DNA of 64,000 nt, from NCBI GenBank assembly GCA_013327885.1, contig JABUMY010000011.1, forward strand, positions 124,001 through 188,000, given 5' to 3'. The notes below the pieces were generated by a model. It was not told where the DNA came from. It saw only the letters and a program-made list of their open reading frames with translations, and made no database searches. The stretch is from Flavisolibacter longurius (lineage in GTDB: Bacteria; Bacteroidota; Bacteroidia; Chitinophagales; Chitinophagaceae). Every line of letters begins with the position of its first letter. Within the stretch, counting starts at the first letter, position 1. Shown here piece after piece: positions 34,114-42,444 of the stretch. The position numbers were made by a program, and so were the translations under genes.

Positions 34114-35201
34114 GTTGTGTTTGGGGTTTGGCGTTTGCGGTTTGGGGTTGATAGACCTTCCTCTGTTATTTCCTCTTTGCTCGTCTGTTCGGTCTTCTCT
34201 TTATCCTCCTGCGCTTGTTGAATGGTGTTCTTCACTTCTTCGATGAGTTGTTTTTCGCTGGGCAGGTAAAGCTGGTATTTGCTGGCAACGATCTGCCGGT
34301 TGTTTTCGGGAAGCGAAAAACGCACAACCGCGTCGTTCTTGTCGGCGCAAAGTAAGATCCCAATCGTGGGATTTTCAAAGGCCTGCTTTTCAATGCGATC
34401 GTAGTAATTGACGTACATCTGTAGTTGTCCAAGGTCCTGGTGCGTCAGTTTTCCGGTTTTGATCTCCACAAGAACAAAACATTGCAGCAGGCGGTTGTAA
34501 AACACCAGGTCAACAAAAAACTCGTCGCCTTCGAGGTGAATGCGTTTTTGCCGGGCAACAAAAGAAAAGCCGTTGCCCAGTTCCAGCATAAATTCCTGCA
34601 GATGGGTAAGCAACGCCGATTCCAGGTCGCGTTCATAGTAGGCGGCTTCTCTTTTTAAACCCAAAAATTCGAGTACCATTGGGTCTTTTATGATGTCTTT
34701 CGCATCGGAAGGTTGCTTTTCGTTGCGGGCCACGGCCAAAACGGAGTCGACATCCCTGCTAGCCAGCAGCCGTTCAAACAACTGGCTGTTGATCTGGCGT
34801 TCGAGTTGACGGGCCGTCCAGTTATTTTTTTCGGCTTCGGCAATGAAAAATGCCCGTTTTTCTTCTTTGTCGATGCTGATCAAAAGCTTGTAATGTGTCC
34901 AACTGAATTGCGTCCGCAGTGTGGACGCAATTGGAAAGGTGCGGTAAAACTGCCGGTAACGTTCTAGCTGTCGCACTGAAAATCCACTACCGTAAACAGG
35001 CTGTAGTTCCTGCGAAAGGGAGCGAATTAAGTAAGCACCATACGCCGCTCTTTCTTTCGATCCCTGCTCTTCTTCAAAGATCTTCTGCCCCAGATGCCAG
35101 TACAGCAACACCCGGTGATGATCCACAGAGCGGATGGCCGCTTCTTTTGAAGCTGCAATGAGTTGCTGTATTTCTGCTAAAAACGCTTGCCGGACCTGCA
35201 T
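34110..35201 (-). CDS. YhcG-type PD-(D/E)XK nuclease (DUF1016)
   Basis: A 363-aa DUF1016/YhcG family protein. The N-terminal helical domain has LYWHLGQKIFEEEQ, GSGFSVRQLERYRQFY and WTHYKLLISI; the C-terminal PD-(D/E)XK nuclease has LVFYNRLLQCFVLVEIKTG (Asp before, ExK) and IGILLCADKNDAVVRFSL. E. coli YhcG is a putative endonuclease often found near restriction or defence genes. It is the first gene of a two-gene unit with the helicase-nuclease. Its last ~12 residues (TPNRKRQTPNTT) come from a word-repeat sequence GTTTGGGGTTTGG. Confidence 0.92.
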   Translation of the reverse strand: MQVRQAFLAEIQQLIAASKEAAIRSVDHHRVLLYWHLGQKIFEEEQGSKERAAYGAYLIRSLSQELQPVYGSGFSVRQLERYRQFYRTFPIASTLRTQFSWTHYKLLISIDKEEKRAFFIAEAEKNNWTARQLERQINSQLFERLLASRDVDSVLAVARNEKQPSDAKDIIKDPMVLEFLGLKREAAYYERDLESALLTHLQEFMLELGNGFSFVARQKRIHLEGDEFFVDLVFYNRLLQCFVLVEIKTGKLTHQDLGQLQMYVNYYDRIEKQAFENPTIGILLCADKNDAVVRFSLPENNRQIVASKYQLYLPSEKQLIEEVKNTIQQAQEDKEKTEQTSKEEITEEGLSTPNRKRQTPNTT

Positions 35202-35344
35202 AGACGCTAAAAAATTAAACCTTTTCTCCGATCAAAACTAGCCTATTTGCTAAAGCATTTGGCAAGGTTTTCGGCTTTTGCCGCGAAATAGAGCGGTGAA
35301 AGGGGCAATTCTCCCAACGGGTAAACCGCCAATTTCAATACAAT

Positions 35345-35352
35345 TACCTTTG
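35345..35352 (+). promoter_or_regulatory. -7 element of the desaturase gene
   Basis: TACCTTTG matches TAnnTTTG and lies 78 bases before the ATG at 35431, leaving a leader of about 70 bases. No clear -33 TTTG is seen. Confidence 0.45.
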
Positions 35353-35430
35353 TATTTTATTTGCAGGCATATTTCTTGAAATAACATTTATACCGGTTTT
35401 ATCTTGCAACCCATTTAGCGAATCAAAAAC

Positions 35431-36432
35431 ATGACACATTTTACACCGACGAATAACGAATTGGAAAAAAACAAGGAAGTGATTGACGGCCTGGAGCCCA
35501 TTGCCCATGAAGCCATTGAAAAATACCTTGTAGAAGCGGAAACCGCCTGGCAGCCTTCGGATTTTTTGCCTGATATGAGCATGCCCGAAGCCCTGAAAGA
35601 AGTGAAACTGCTGCAGGAAAGAGCGGCCGGCTTACCGGATGGCGTTATTACATCGCTGGTGGGAAACATGATTACCGAAGAGGCGCTGCCTACTTATACC
35701 ACTTATTTTAACCTGCTGGAAGGTGTTAACCCCGAGGGAAACTATGCTTCGGACAGAGGTTGGGTAAAATGGTCACGCAAATGGACAGCAGAAGAAAACC
35801 GCCACGGCGACCTGCTGAATAAGTATTTATACCTGACAGGCCGCGCCGATATGCGGCAGGTAGAGATCACCATCCATAACCTGTTACAGAACGGTTTTGA
35901 CCCAAAGACCGAAGGCGATCCTTACCAGGCGTTTATTTATACATCGTTCCAGGAAAGGGCTACCCGTATCTCCCACGTAAATACCGGCAAGCTGGCCGAT
36001 AGAAACGGCGATGAAGTGCTGGCGCGGATCTGTAAGACCATTGCCGGCGATGAAGGCCGCCACGAAAAGGCCTACAAAAGCTTTATGTCTAAAGTTTTTG
36101 AAGTGGACCCCAATGGCGCTATGCTGGCGTTTGAGAAAATGATGAAAAAGCAGATCGCCATGCCGGCCATTATGATGGACAATTCGCCGGTTGACAACCT
36201 GTTTACCCGTTTTTCGGCCATTACGCAAAAGCTGGGCATCTACACTACGTTGGACTATGCCGCTATCATCAAGCATCTTACCGACCTCTGGAAGGTGGAT
36301 AGCGTTACGGGGCTGAACTCCTATGCTGCCAAAGCGCAGGAATACCTCAGTACGCTTTCGGACCGCTACCGCCGTATTGCCGAGCGAATGAAAGAGCCGG
36401 AAACGGTGAAACTGGCCTGGCTAGTGCAGTAA
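35431..36432 (+). CDS. Acyl-ACP desaturase (soluble di-iron, FAB2/DesA type)
   Basis: A 333-aa soluble fatty-acid desaturase that puts a double bond into acyl chains carried on ACP, using ferredoxin and O2. The di-iron ligands lie in EENRHGDLLNKYLYL and in DEGRHEKAY, with the first Glu in the helix before. The core is very similar to plant plastid stearoyl-ACP desaturases as I recall them (for example FIYTSFQERAT, and NLFTRFSAITQKLGIYT). It is monocistronic between a -7 element and a 30-base palindromic terminator. Confidence 0.95.
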   Translation: MTHFTPTNNELEKNKEVIDGLEPIAHEAIEKYLVEAETAWQPSDFLPDMSMPEALKEVKLLQERAAGLPDGVITSLVGNMITEEALPTYTTYFNLLEGVNPEGNYASDRGWVKWSRKWTAEENRHGDLLNKYLYLTGRADMRQVEITIHNLLQNGFDPKTEGDPYQAFIYTSFQERATRISHVNTGKLADRNGDEVLARICKTIAGDEGRHEKAYKSFMSKVFEVDPNGAMLAFEKMMKKQIAMPAIMMDNSPVDNLFTRFSAITQKLGIYTTLDYAAIIKHLTDLWKVDSVTGLNSYAAKAQEYLSTLSDRYRRIAERMKEPETVKLAWLVQ

Positions 36433-36461
36433 TCATTGTCTGGAAACAAAATGAATAAAAC

Positions 36462-36491
36462 AAAAAGGACACGCCGCGGCGTGTCCTTTTT
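36462..36491. terminator. Perfect 30-base palindromic terminator
   Basis: Arms AAAAAGGACACGCCG and CGGCGTGTCCTTTTT meet with no spacer. It lies between convergent genes and has A and T tails, so it can end both transcripts. Confidence 0.92.
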
Positions 36492-36523
36492 CATTTTACA
36501 GCCCTGGTTCAAACCAAAGCCGC

Positions 36524-37960
36524 TTATTTCGCATTCAATTGTACAAGGTTCTCATTGATCTGGTTGGCCAGGTTGTCCAGTTCTGCCGCCACGTCTTCTT
36601 TGCCCTGCAAGGCAACAATGGCAAGATCGGTATGCCGGATGCGCAGCGCTATATAATCCTGCAGCAGCTTCCGGTGTTTGGAAAGATTGTCATCCAGCTT
36701 ATACGCTTTTGTTTCATCCAGGATAGCCTTGGCCTTTGCCCATTCCACCTGCGACACGGTGGACAGCTTGGTCAACAGGTCATCATCAGAGGTGTAGTTT
36801 TGCAGCGGTGCGATTGCTTTTTCCTGGATAGCCAGCACTTCATCTACTTTTTGCGCATAAACGCCGGCATCGTTGTTGGATGTTTTGAGGTAAGAAAACG
36901 AGAGCAGTACGGTTGCGACTACCGTTAACCCAATTGCCATTGGCGGGCGAAAGCTGGGCTTGCGCAGCGAAAAGAAATAAAGATAACCCAGCACCAACCC
37001 ACTGATCATTCCACCCAGGTGCGCTGCATTGTCGATGCCTTTTGCACCAGCACCATAAACCAGGTTGTACACCACAAACACGCCAATGCTTTGCAGCAGT
37101 GCTTTGCGTACGGTTTGCGGAATCAGCTTTGTGCTCAGCAGGGCCAGGAAAACACCGTACAAACCAAAGATGGCGCCTGACGCACCGGCGCTAACCGTTG
37201 CCGCGCCATGCCACCAGGTACTGCAAACACTGGCCAGCACTCCCGTACACAGGTAAGCCGCCAGGTACCGCCCTTTGCCCAGCATAGGCTCCAGGTAAAT
37301 GCCTGCCATGTAAAGCGCATACATGTTAAACAGGAGGTGAATAATGCCGATATGGATAAACGTAGCGGTGAGCAGCCGCCACCATTCGCCACCGGTAGTA
37401 AGCGGCATATAGTTGGCGCCCCACGCTAACAGGTCGGCTGTTTGCGGCGCAAAGAAATGGACGCCGCTTGCCACCATCGCTACAAACAGCAATATATTGG
37501 CGCCAATGAGGGCATAGGTAACTGTTTTTGATCCCGCAGAAAGATTCATCACTTCTTCCACCTCGGCAGCTTCCTGCGCTTCTTTTTCCAGGGTGGTGTT
37601 GGTTTGTTCGCGGAGGCTGGCAACACTGGCCTCCCACTCCTGCACCAGGCTTTCTGTGGCACTGGCGGCTACCGTTTCAAACGACGACAGGAAATTGCGT
37701 ACATTCTTTTTATTCTTTTGCAGCAGGTCCCAGGAGGAACCTTCGGGTAGCTTGCTGGTGACGGTAAGCGTATTATCCGCGGCATCAACAAGAATGTGGT
37801 CGTGATGCCTGTTCCATGTTTTTTTGGTAAAGCCAACAAGGCGGTCTTCAAAGGCCAGTTCGGTGCCCCAGCCCAGGTGCTGAAAAGTGGCATAGGAAAG
37901 GGCAATTAGCTGGCTGGCATTGTATTGCGGTAACGCAATGGTTTGTTGGTGCTGTGGCAT
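36524..37960 (-). CDS. Rhomboid family intramembrane serine protease
   Basis: A 478-aa protein. A cytoplasmic N-terminal domain (about 1-150, with FTKKTWNRHHDHILVD) precedes the rhomboid core of about six helices: HLLFNMYALYMAGIYLEPML, active serine in GASGAIFG (about residue 262) and active His in NAAHLGG (about 313). A helical C-terminal tail (about 365-478, KAYKLDDNLSKHRKLLQDY) follows. Both flanking domains are larger than in the E. coli enzyme. The ATG at 37960 is preferred; one at 37990 adds ten residues. Cleaves unknown membrane proteins. Confidence 0.93.
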   Translation of the reverse strand: MPQHQQTIALPQYNASQLIALSYATFQHLGWGTELAFEDRLVGFTKKTWNRHHDHILVDAADNTLTVTSKLPEGSSWDLLQKNKKNVRNFLSSFETVAASATESLVQEWEASVASLREQTNTTLEKEAQEAAEVEEVMNLSAGSKTVTYALIGANILLFVAMVASGVHFFAPQTADLLAWGANYMPLTTGGEWWRLLTATFIHIGIIHLLFNMYALYMAGIYLEPMLGKGRYLAAYLCTGVLASVCSTWWHGAATVSAGASGAIFGLYGVFLALLSTKLIPQTVRKALLQSIGVFVVYNLVYGAGAKGIDNAAHLGGMISGLVLGYLYFFSLRKPSFRPPMAIGLTVVATVLLSFSYLKTSNNDAGVYAQKVDEVLAIQEKAIAPLQNYTSDDDLLTKLSTVSQVEWAKAKAILDETKAYKLDDNLSKHRKLLQDYIALRIRHTDLAIVALQGKEDVAAELDNLANQINENLVQLNAK

Positions 37961-38108
37961 AAGCAGTGTTTGCTGCGAAAGATGCAACAAAAAATCGTAG
38001 GGGCAAAGAAATCATTGCCGATTGTTTTGTTGCCGTTGGATTGTATGGTTAAACGTCAACAACAGGCACAGTTTTAGGATCAATTTTCTTCCACTAAAAA
38101 AACAACAA

Positions 38109-38345
38109 ATGACACCACATAGAGGCAGTGAGCACAATAACATCCGTGAAACCTGGGAGCGCAACGAGGCCGAAAGAGCCGCGGCGGCCGGTACAGGCAG
38201 GCAGGGCACAGCTAGCCCATCGGAAGACCGAGACCTGGAAGAAACCATTAAAGAAGAGGCAGCGGCCTATGATAGCGCCAACAAGGAAGACCGGCTGCTG
38301 GATGGCGACCGGGCTACCGTAAATGACACTGGCAATGACCGCTAA
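38109..38345 (+). CDS. Small highly charged, disordered protein (78 aa)
   Basis: Hydrophilic protein with no hydrophobic core, rich in Glu, Asp, Arg, Ala and Thr (REAERAAAAG-like text and EETIKEEAAAYDSANKEDR). Family not recognised; composition is like small stress- or hydrophilin-type proteins. Divergent from the rhomboid gene; the ATG at 38109 gives the shortest sensible product. Compare the 66-aa protein at 52179-52379, which is similarly hydrophilic. Confidence 0.6.
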   Translation: MTPHRGSEHNNIRETWERNEAERAAAAGTGRQGTASPSEDRDLEETIKEEAAAYDSANKEDRLLDGDRATVNDTGNDR

Positions 38346-38366
38346 AAAGGCGGGAGAACGCTGCGG

Positions 38367-38615
38367 TTAATTCAGCAGGTCGTCCAGGGGAATGCTTTGC
38401 AGGTAAGGGAAAAGGTGTTGCGTGTCGTTAAAAACACGGTATTCCTCAATGGCCTTGTTCTGCGGGTTACAAAAGGTTTCCACGTAATAATCTTCCAGCT
38501 GGAAAAGGAATACCTTTCTGTGGTCTTTTTCCCGTTTTCCTACCAGGATGCCTTGGTGAAGGACCGTAAACTTTTTTTCTTTTTCGCCGAGCAGGATAAA
38601 ATCAGATAGTCTCAT
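38367..38615 (-). CDS. Hypothetical small protein (82 aa)
   Basis: Compact soluble protein (MRLSDFILLGEKEKKF, FQLEDYYVETF, YLQSIPLDDLLN) without signal peptide or membrane segment. It is mixed alpha/beta by composition. Family not recognised; no partner gene is obvious. An in-frame ATG at 38624 would add three residues. Convergent with the small charged protein gene, with 21 bases between. Confidence 0.65.
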   Translation of the reverse strand: MRLSDFILLGEKEKKFTVLHQGILVGKREKDHRKVFLFQLEDYYVETFCNPQNKAIEEYRVFNDTQHLFPYLQSIPLDDLLN

Positions 38616-38624
38616 CGTTTTCAT

Positions 38625-38962
38625 TTTTTAGCGTGAACAAAAAACTGTAACGAACGATACATGAGGCCCGGTCCGGAAAACGGCCCGGTTATGCTAACCT
38701 GAAAAATCGAAAAATGCGAGGCTAAATGAGGCTGTGCGAGTGCACGTTGAATGATACGAATGTAAAAATACGGTTACTTCCCGGTTTTCAAACCCTTTGC
38801 CGCCACTATTACGGATGTATAAAGGTTTATCCTTATTGGTAAGCAGGCAAAGCAGAAAATGCTTTACTCTTCCCTTTTGCTCTTAATGCGTATGGTATAT
38901 TGTCATCAACCAAGCAATAGCTCCTCTCAGCAATACAATTGAACCTGACCAATAATCAATAA
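38625..38962. other. 338-base gap without a visible gene
   Basis: I see no open frame of interest and no hairpin with a T run. The region is AT-rich, with GAGGCTAAATGAGGCTG near 38719 and the word-repeat AATAATCAATAACTACTC at the right end (from 38952). It probably holds the promoter of the small minus-strand gene. Confidence 0.6.
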
Positions 38963-39556
38963 CTACTCTTCCAGTTTCAACAACCTGAAAAAATCCTCCT
39001 CCGTCACTTCCCTCACACCACCCGGAGGTAGGTTGCCCAGTTCCATGTCTTCAATGCTGACACGAATAAGACGAAAGCATTTGTGGCCGATGGCAGCCAC
39101 CATTTTGCGCACCTGCCGGTATTTGCCCTCGGTGATGGTAAGCAGCAGCCAGGTAAACTCACCGTAATCAGGAAAAGGCTTGGGCGATGGAAACAGCGGC
39201 GGATCGGCAAAGCGGGCTTCGCAGGGCGGCGTGGTGTAGTACCTGCCACCATCTACCTGGATGGTAACACCGGTGCGCAGTTCCTGCAGCTTTTCTTCAC
39301 TTACTTTAAACCTCACCCGCACCAGGTAGCTGCGCCGGTGGGGCACGGCACCCTGAAACAGGAGCTTTGTAATTTTTTTATTGGTAGTGAGAAGCAGCAA
39401 ACCTTCCGATGGCTTGTCCAGCCGGCCAATGGCATGGGTGCCTTCCGGGAAAGAAAAATCCAGGTCGCCCAGCAGGGCCGCTGGGAAGTTTTCTTTGAAC
39501 TGCGACTCCATGCCATAAGGCTTGTGGATCATAAAATACCGGTGTTGCGCTTGCAT
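38963..39556 (-). CDS. RluE-type rRNA pseudouridine synthase
   Basis: A 197-aa pseudouridine synthase of the RsuA/RluE group without the S4 domain, as in RluE, which modifies 23S rRNA U2457 in E. coli. Motifs seen: MIHKPYGMESQF, catalytic Asp in AIGRLDKPSEGLLLLT, and EGKYRQVRKMVAAIGHKC with the conserved RxV region. Length fits RluE. Target site is inferred from the family. Stands alone on the minus strand. Confidence 0.92.
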   Translation of the reverse strand: MQAQHRYFMIHKPYGMESQFKENFPAALLGDLDFSFPEGTHAIGRLDKPSEGLLLLTTNKKITKLLFQGAVPHRRSYLVRVRFKVSEEKLQELRTGVTIQVDGGRYYTTPPCEARFADPPLFPSPKPFPDYGEFTWLLLTITEGKYRQVRKMVAAIGHKCFRLIRVSIEDMELGNLPPGGVREVTEEDFFRLLKLEE

Positions 39557-39750
39557 GGCCGCAATGTTAAACCAATCCGGCCGGGGCCACGCAGAAAAAC
39601 GCAGTTTCCTAAAAAAACAGGGTAAAACAAATGATTTTTTACGCTTATATATTATTTACCTTACAATACCGATCCTACCGGTATAAAGCTGCATCCGCGC
39701 CATAGGGCAACAAGTATCACCTCATTGTTCAACCGCAAAAAACTTCACAC

Positions 39751-40281
39751 ATGAAACCCGTCTCCACACTGCTTCTGGCCGCTGCTTTTTGCATTTTTAC
39801 TGTTGGTGCCAATGCACAAACCTCTCCTGTTGTACAAACAAGCAACACCAACGAACAGCAGCCCTACAAAGTGGCGCTGACAAAACTTTCGCCTGGCAAC
39901 GAACAGTTCACCAAGTATGTATTGAATGCCTGGAAAGCCTATGACGACAACAGGCTGGATGATATTGGCTTTATCATTTCCGACACCGTCTTTGCCAGTT
40001 TTCCCAATGGGCAAACGGTGAAAGGAAAGGAGGCTTTTATGCAGGGACTAAGAGAACACAGGGGGCAGTTTGCGTCTGCGGTAAGTCGTGTTACTGCCTG
40101 CACCACGCTGAAATCGCCGGACGAAGCAATGAACGAATTTACACTCATCTGGGGTGAAGAACTCGATACCAAAAAAGACGGCACCGTGCAGCGGTTTTCG
40201 TTGCACGAAGTTTTTGTGTTTGACAAAGCTGGCAAGGTGGCGCAGTTTTACCAGTATGCGATACCGTTACCTGCTAAATAA
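39751..40281 (+). CDS. Secreted NTF2/SnoaL-like domain protein
   Basis: A 176-aa exported protein with signal peptide (cleavage near AANAQ, residue ~24) and a small alpha+beta cone-fold domain: YVLNAWKAYDDNRLDDIGF, VKGKEAFMQGLREHRGQF and a final strand FVFDKAGKVAQFYQYA. This is the NTF2/SnoaL-like scaffold, which may bind ligands or act as an isomerase; no specific function is visible. It is followed by a weak terminator. Confidence 0.82.
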   Translation: MKPVSTLLLAAAFCIFTVGANAQTSPVVQTSNTNEQQPYKVALTKLSPGNEQFTKYVLNAWKAYDDNRLDDIGFIISDTVFASFPNGQTVKGKEAFMQGLREHRGQFASAVSRVTACTTLKSPDEAMNEFTLIWGEELDTKKDGTVQRFSLHEVFVFDKAGKVAQFYQYAIPLPAK

Positions 40282-40293
40282 ACCTGTTACCGA

Positions 40294-40318
40294 AGCCCTA
40301 GAACCGAGGGCTTTTTTT
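40294..40318 (+). terminator. Intrinsic terminator
   Basis: Stem AGCCCT/AGGGCT with loop AGAACCG, followed by six T, 13 bases after the preceding stop. Confidence 0.8.
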
Positions 40319-40436
40319 CTGCCATTTTGTGACCACAGAAAAACAAAACAGCACCAAATAAAAGCGTTTGCCAGTTGCCAATTGTTCATTGCTGATTGGC
40401 TCCTGAAACAGTATCTTCAAGTAAACAATTTTCACC

Positions 40437-41288
40437 ATGGACCAGCAGATCATTAACCTTTACGACGAGTATACCCACAAGCCCCTCAGCCGCCAGGATT
40501 TTTTAAAACGACTGGCCGTACTGGCTGGCGGAACGGCCGCCGCCATGACGCTCTTGCCCCTGCTGGAAAACAATTATGCCAGCGCCGCTGTAACAGCTAC
40601 CGATGACCTGTTCACCGAATATGTTACTTACCCTGGCGTGCCCAACGAAATGAAGGCTTATGTTGCCCGCCCGAAGGCGGTGAAAAAATATGCAGCCGTG
40701 GTAGTGATCCATGAGAACCGCGGCCTGACGCCACACATTGAAGACGTGGCAAGACGAGCGGCTGCGGCCGGCTACCTGGCTATAGCTCCCAACGCACTTT
40801 CGGCACTGGGTAAAACACCAGCCAACGAAGACGAAGCCCGCCAATGGTTTAGTGAACTGAAAGCGGAAAACAACCTGCAAAATTTCATCAATGCCTTTGC
40901 ATCCCTCAAAACCCGCAACGACTACAATGGTAAATCCGGCTGCGTTGGCTTTTGCTGGGGCGGTGCCATGGCCAATAACCTGGCGGTGAATGTGCCCGAG
41001 CTGAAAGCCGCCGTTGCCTTTTACGGACGGCAGCCGCCGCTGGAAGAGGTGCCCAAAATAAAGGCCGCCGTACAACTGCATTATGCAGGGCAGGATGAAA
41101 GAGTAAATGCCGGCATGACAGCCTATGAAGAAGCATTGAAAAAGAATAACATCGTCTACGAACAGTATGTGTATGAAGGCGCACAGCATGCGTTTCACAA
41201 CGATACATCGGCGGCACGCTACAATGAAGCCGGGGCAAAGCTGGCATGGGGACGAACACTTGCCTTTTTTGCAAAATACCTGAAGTGA
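40437..41288 (+). CDS. Dienelactone hydrolase family protein, exported
   Basis: A 283-aa alpha/beta hydrolase of the dienelactone hydrolase (carboxymethylenebutenolidase) family. Cys nucleophile in VGFCWGGAM (about residue 173), Asp in YAGQDERV (about 219) and His in GAQHAFHND (about 251). The N-terminus PLSRQDFLKRLAVLAGGTAA looks like a twin-arginine signal but has RQ in place of RR; whether it is exported by Tat is open. The substrate is unknown. Monocistronic. Confidence 0.92.
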   Translation: MDQQIINLYDEYTHKPLSRQDFLKRLAVLAGGTAAAMTLLPLLENNYASAAVTATDDLFTEYVTYPGVPNEMKAYVARPKAVKKYAAVVVIHENRGLTPHIEDVARRAAAAGYLAIAPNALSALGKTPANEDEARQWFSELKAENNLQNFINAFASLKTRNDYNGKSGCVGFCWGGAMANNLAVNVPELKAAVAFYGRQPPLEEVPKIKAAVQLHYAGQDERVNAGMTAYEEALKKNNIVYEQYVYEGAQHAFHNDTSAARYNEAGAKLAWGRTLAFFAKYLK

Positions 41289-41353
41289 TCTTAGAGCAGT
41301 GATTTGGGCTTATTAGGGCTTCTTATCTAAATCCGTAGTAACTCTCTCAAATT

Positions 41354-41486
41354 GCCCCGGCATTTATGCCGGGGTTCTATAATGCTTGATATAATCTCTG
41401 TATCGGCTTCAGCCGAACGACTTCGGCTAAAGCCGATACAGAGAGAAAACATACAATTTTTTATCCCCGCGCTAAAGCTGCGGGGC
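41354..41486. repeat. Nested palindrome cluster
   Basis: Three hairpins: CCCCGGCAT-TT-ATGCCGGGG (41355-41374), a long one with 15-bp arms TCTCTGTATCGGCTT/AAGCCGATACAGAGA (41395-41409 and 41430-41444) that itself encloses an AGCCGA/TCGGCT stem, and CCCCGC...GCGGGG (41465-41485). The outer two are roughly inverted copies of each other (TTGCCCCG at both outer ends), so the whole element is also an inverted repeat. Confidence 0.85.
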
Positions 41487-41572
41487 AACTGAAAAGGCAG
41501 TAGCAATTCACTTTTGGATATTCGCTATACATCCGTGAATTCTCGCTGTTACAAAAACCTGCGCTAAAAAGT

Positions 41573-41580
41573 TACCTTTG
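41573..41580 (+). promoter_or_regulatory. -7 element of phnA
   Basis: TACCTTTG matches TAnnTTTG and lies 20 bases before the ATG at 41600, so the leader would be short. Confidence 0.5.
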
Positions 41581-41599
41581 CGGCCTTAATTTTTAAGCT

Positions 41600-42190
41600 A
41601 TGAAACTGGAAGAGGTACTGCAACAGCGAAGCGGCGGCAAATGTGAACTCTGCGGCGCTACAGAAGGAGTCCAACCTTACGAGGTGCAGCCACAAGATTC
41701 CCGCAACGAAGAAAATACGGTTCTGCTTTGTGCCAAATGCCGGGCACAGGTAGAGAAGAGGGAAGAACTGGATAACGAACATTGGCGCAAAGCCCTGCCC
41801 GAAAGCATGTGGAGCGAAGTGCCGGGTGTGCAGGTAACGGCTTGGCGTATGCTGAACCGCCTGCGCAACGAAAGCTGGGCTGCTGACAGCCTGGACATGC
41901 TGTACTTGGATGAGGAAAAACTAGCCTGGGCCAAAGCCACCGGCGATCATGAAAGTGACGGCAGCGTTGATTTGCACAAAGACTGCAACGGCGCCGTGCT
42001 GCAATCTGGCGATACAGTGGTTCTCACCAAATCGCTGGATGTAAAAGGCTCAACGCTGAATGCAAAAATGGGAACCGTTGTAAAGAACATTCGCCTGGTA
42101 GAAAACAATACGGAACAAATTGAAGGCCGCATCGAAGGGCAGGTAATCGTGATTCTGACCAAATATGTACGAAAGCAAAATAACGGATAA
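41600..42190 (+). CDS. PhnA-domain protein (YjdM-like)
   Basis: A 196-aa zinc-ribbon plus PhnA-domain protein. The N-terminal zinc ribbon has CELCGATEG and LLCAKC; the C-terminal PhnA domain (about 125-196) has LHKDCNGAVLQSGDTVVLTK and VKGSTLNAKMGTVVKNI, ending in GQVIVILTKYVRKQ. Despite the name, this family's role is not established. It is intact and followed by its own terminator. A second, diverged copy of its last 16 codons occurs at 45234-45281 (see findings). Confidence 0.93.
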   Translation: MKLEEVLQQRSGGKCELCGATEGVQPYEVQPQDSRNEENTVLLCAKCRAQVEKREELDNEHWRKALPESMWSEVPGVQVTAWRMLNRLRNESWAADSLDMLYLDEEKLAWAKATGDHESDGSVDLHKDCNGAVLQSGDTVVLTKSLDVKGSTLNAKMGTVVKNIRLVENNTEQIEGRIEGQVIVILTKYVRKQNNG

Positions 42191-42220
42191 AAATAAACGG
42201 ATAAGAATAGTTGTAAAAAG

Positions 42221-42250
42221 AAAAGCCGCTTCGCAGGCGAAGCGGCTTTT
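42221..42250 (+). terminator. Intrinsic terminator of phnA
   Basis: Perfect 13-bp stem AAAAGCCGCTTCG/CGAAGCGGCTTTT with loop CAGG. Confidence 0.92.
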
Positions 42251-42444
42251 TGATGCAAAATAGGTTTGGTCTGCGAGATAGTAGTGCTGTGTTGTTGCTG
42301 GAAAAGCTGTTGCAAGCAGTCCAGTTCTCTTCACTCAAAAGATGCGAAAGAAAAACTGCTGTATTTTCTTTCGCAAATAGCATTATATTCTGCCTACATT
42401 CGTGTCGAGCATATTCGTTACACCCTTGCACAAGCCATACTTTT

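Larger units (their letters stand above)
41289..41599. other. 311-base gap: nested palindromes and phnA promoter
   Basis: No protein gene visible. Contains the palindrome cluster 41354-41486 and, at its right end, the TACCTTTG element (41573-41580) of phnA. Confidence 0.75.

Noticed and set aside
33082-34221. Plus-strand frame of 379 codons inside the helicase gene
   Set aside because: Shadow of the helicase coding strand; no domain motif and composition typical of antisense frames.
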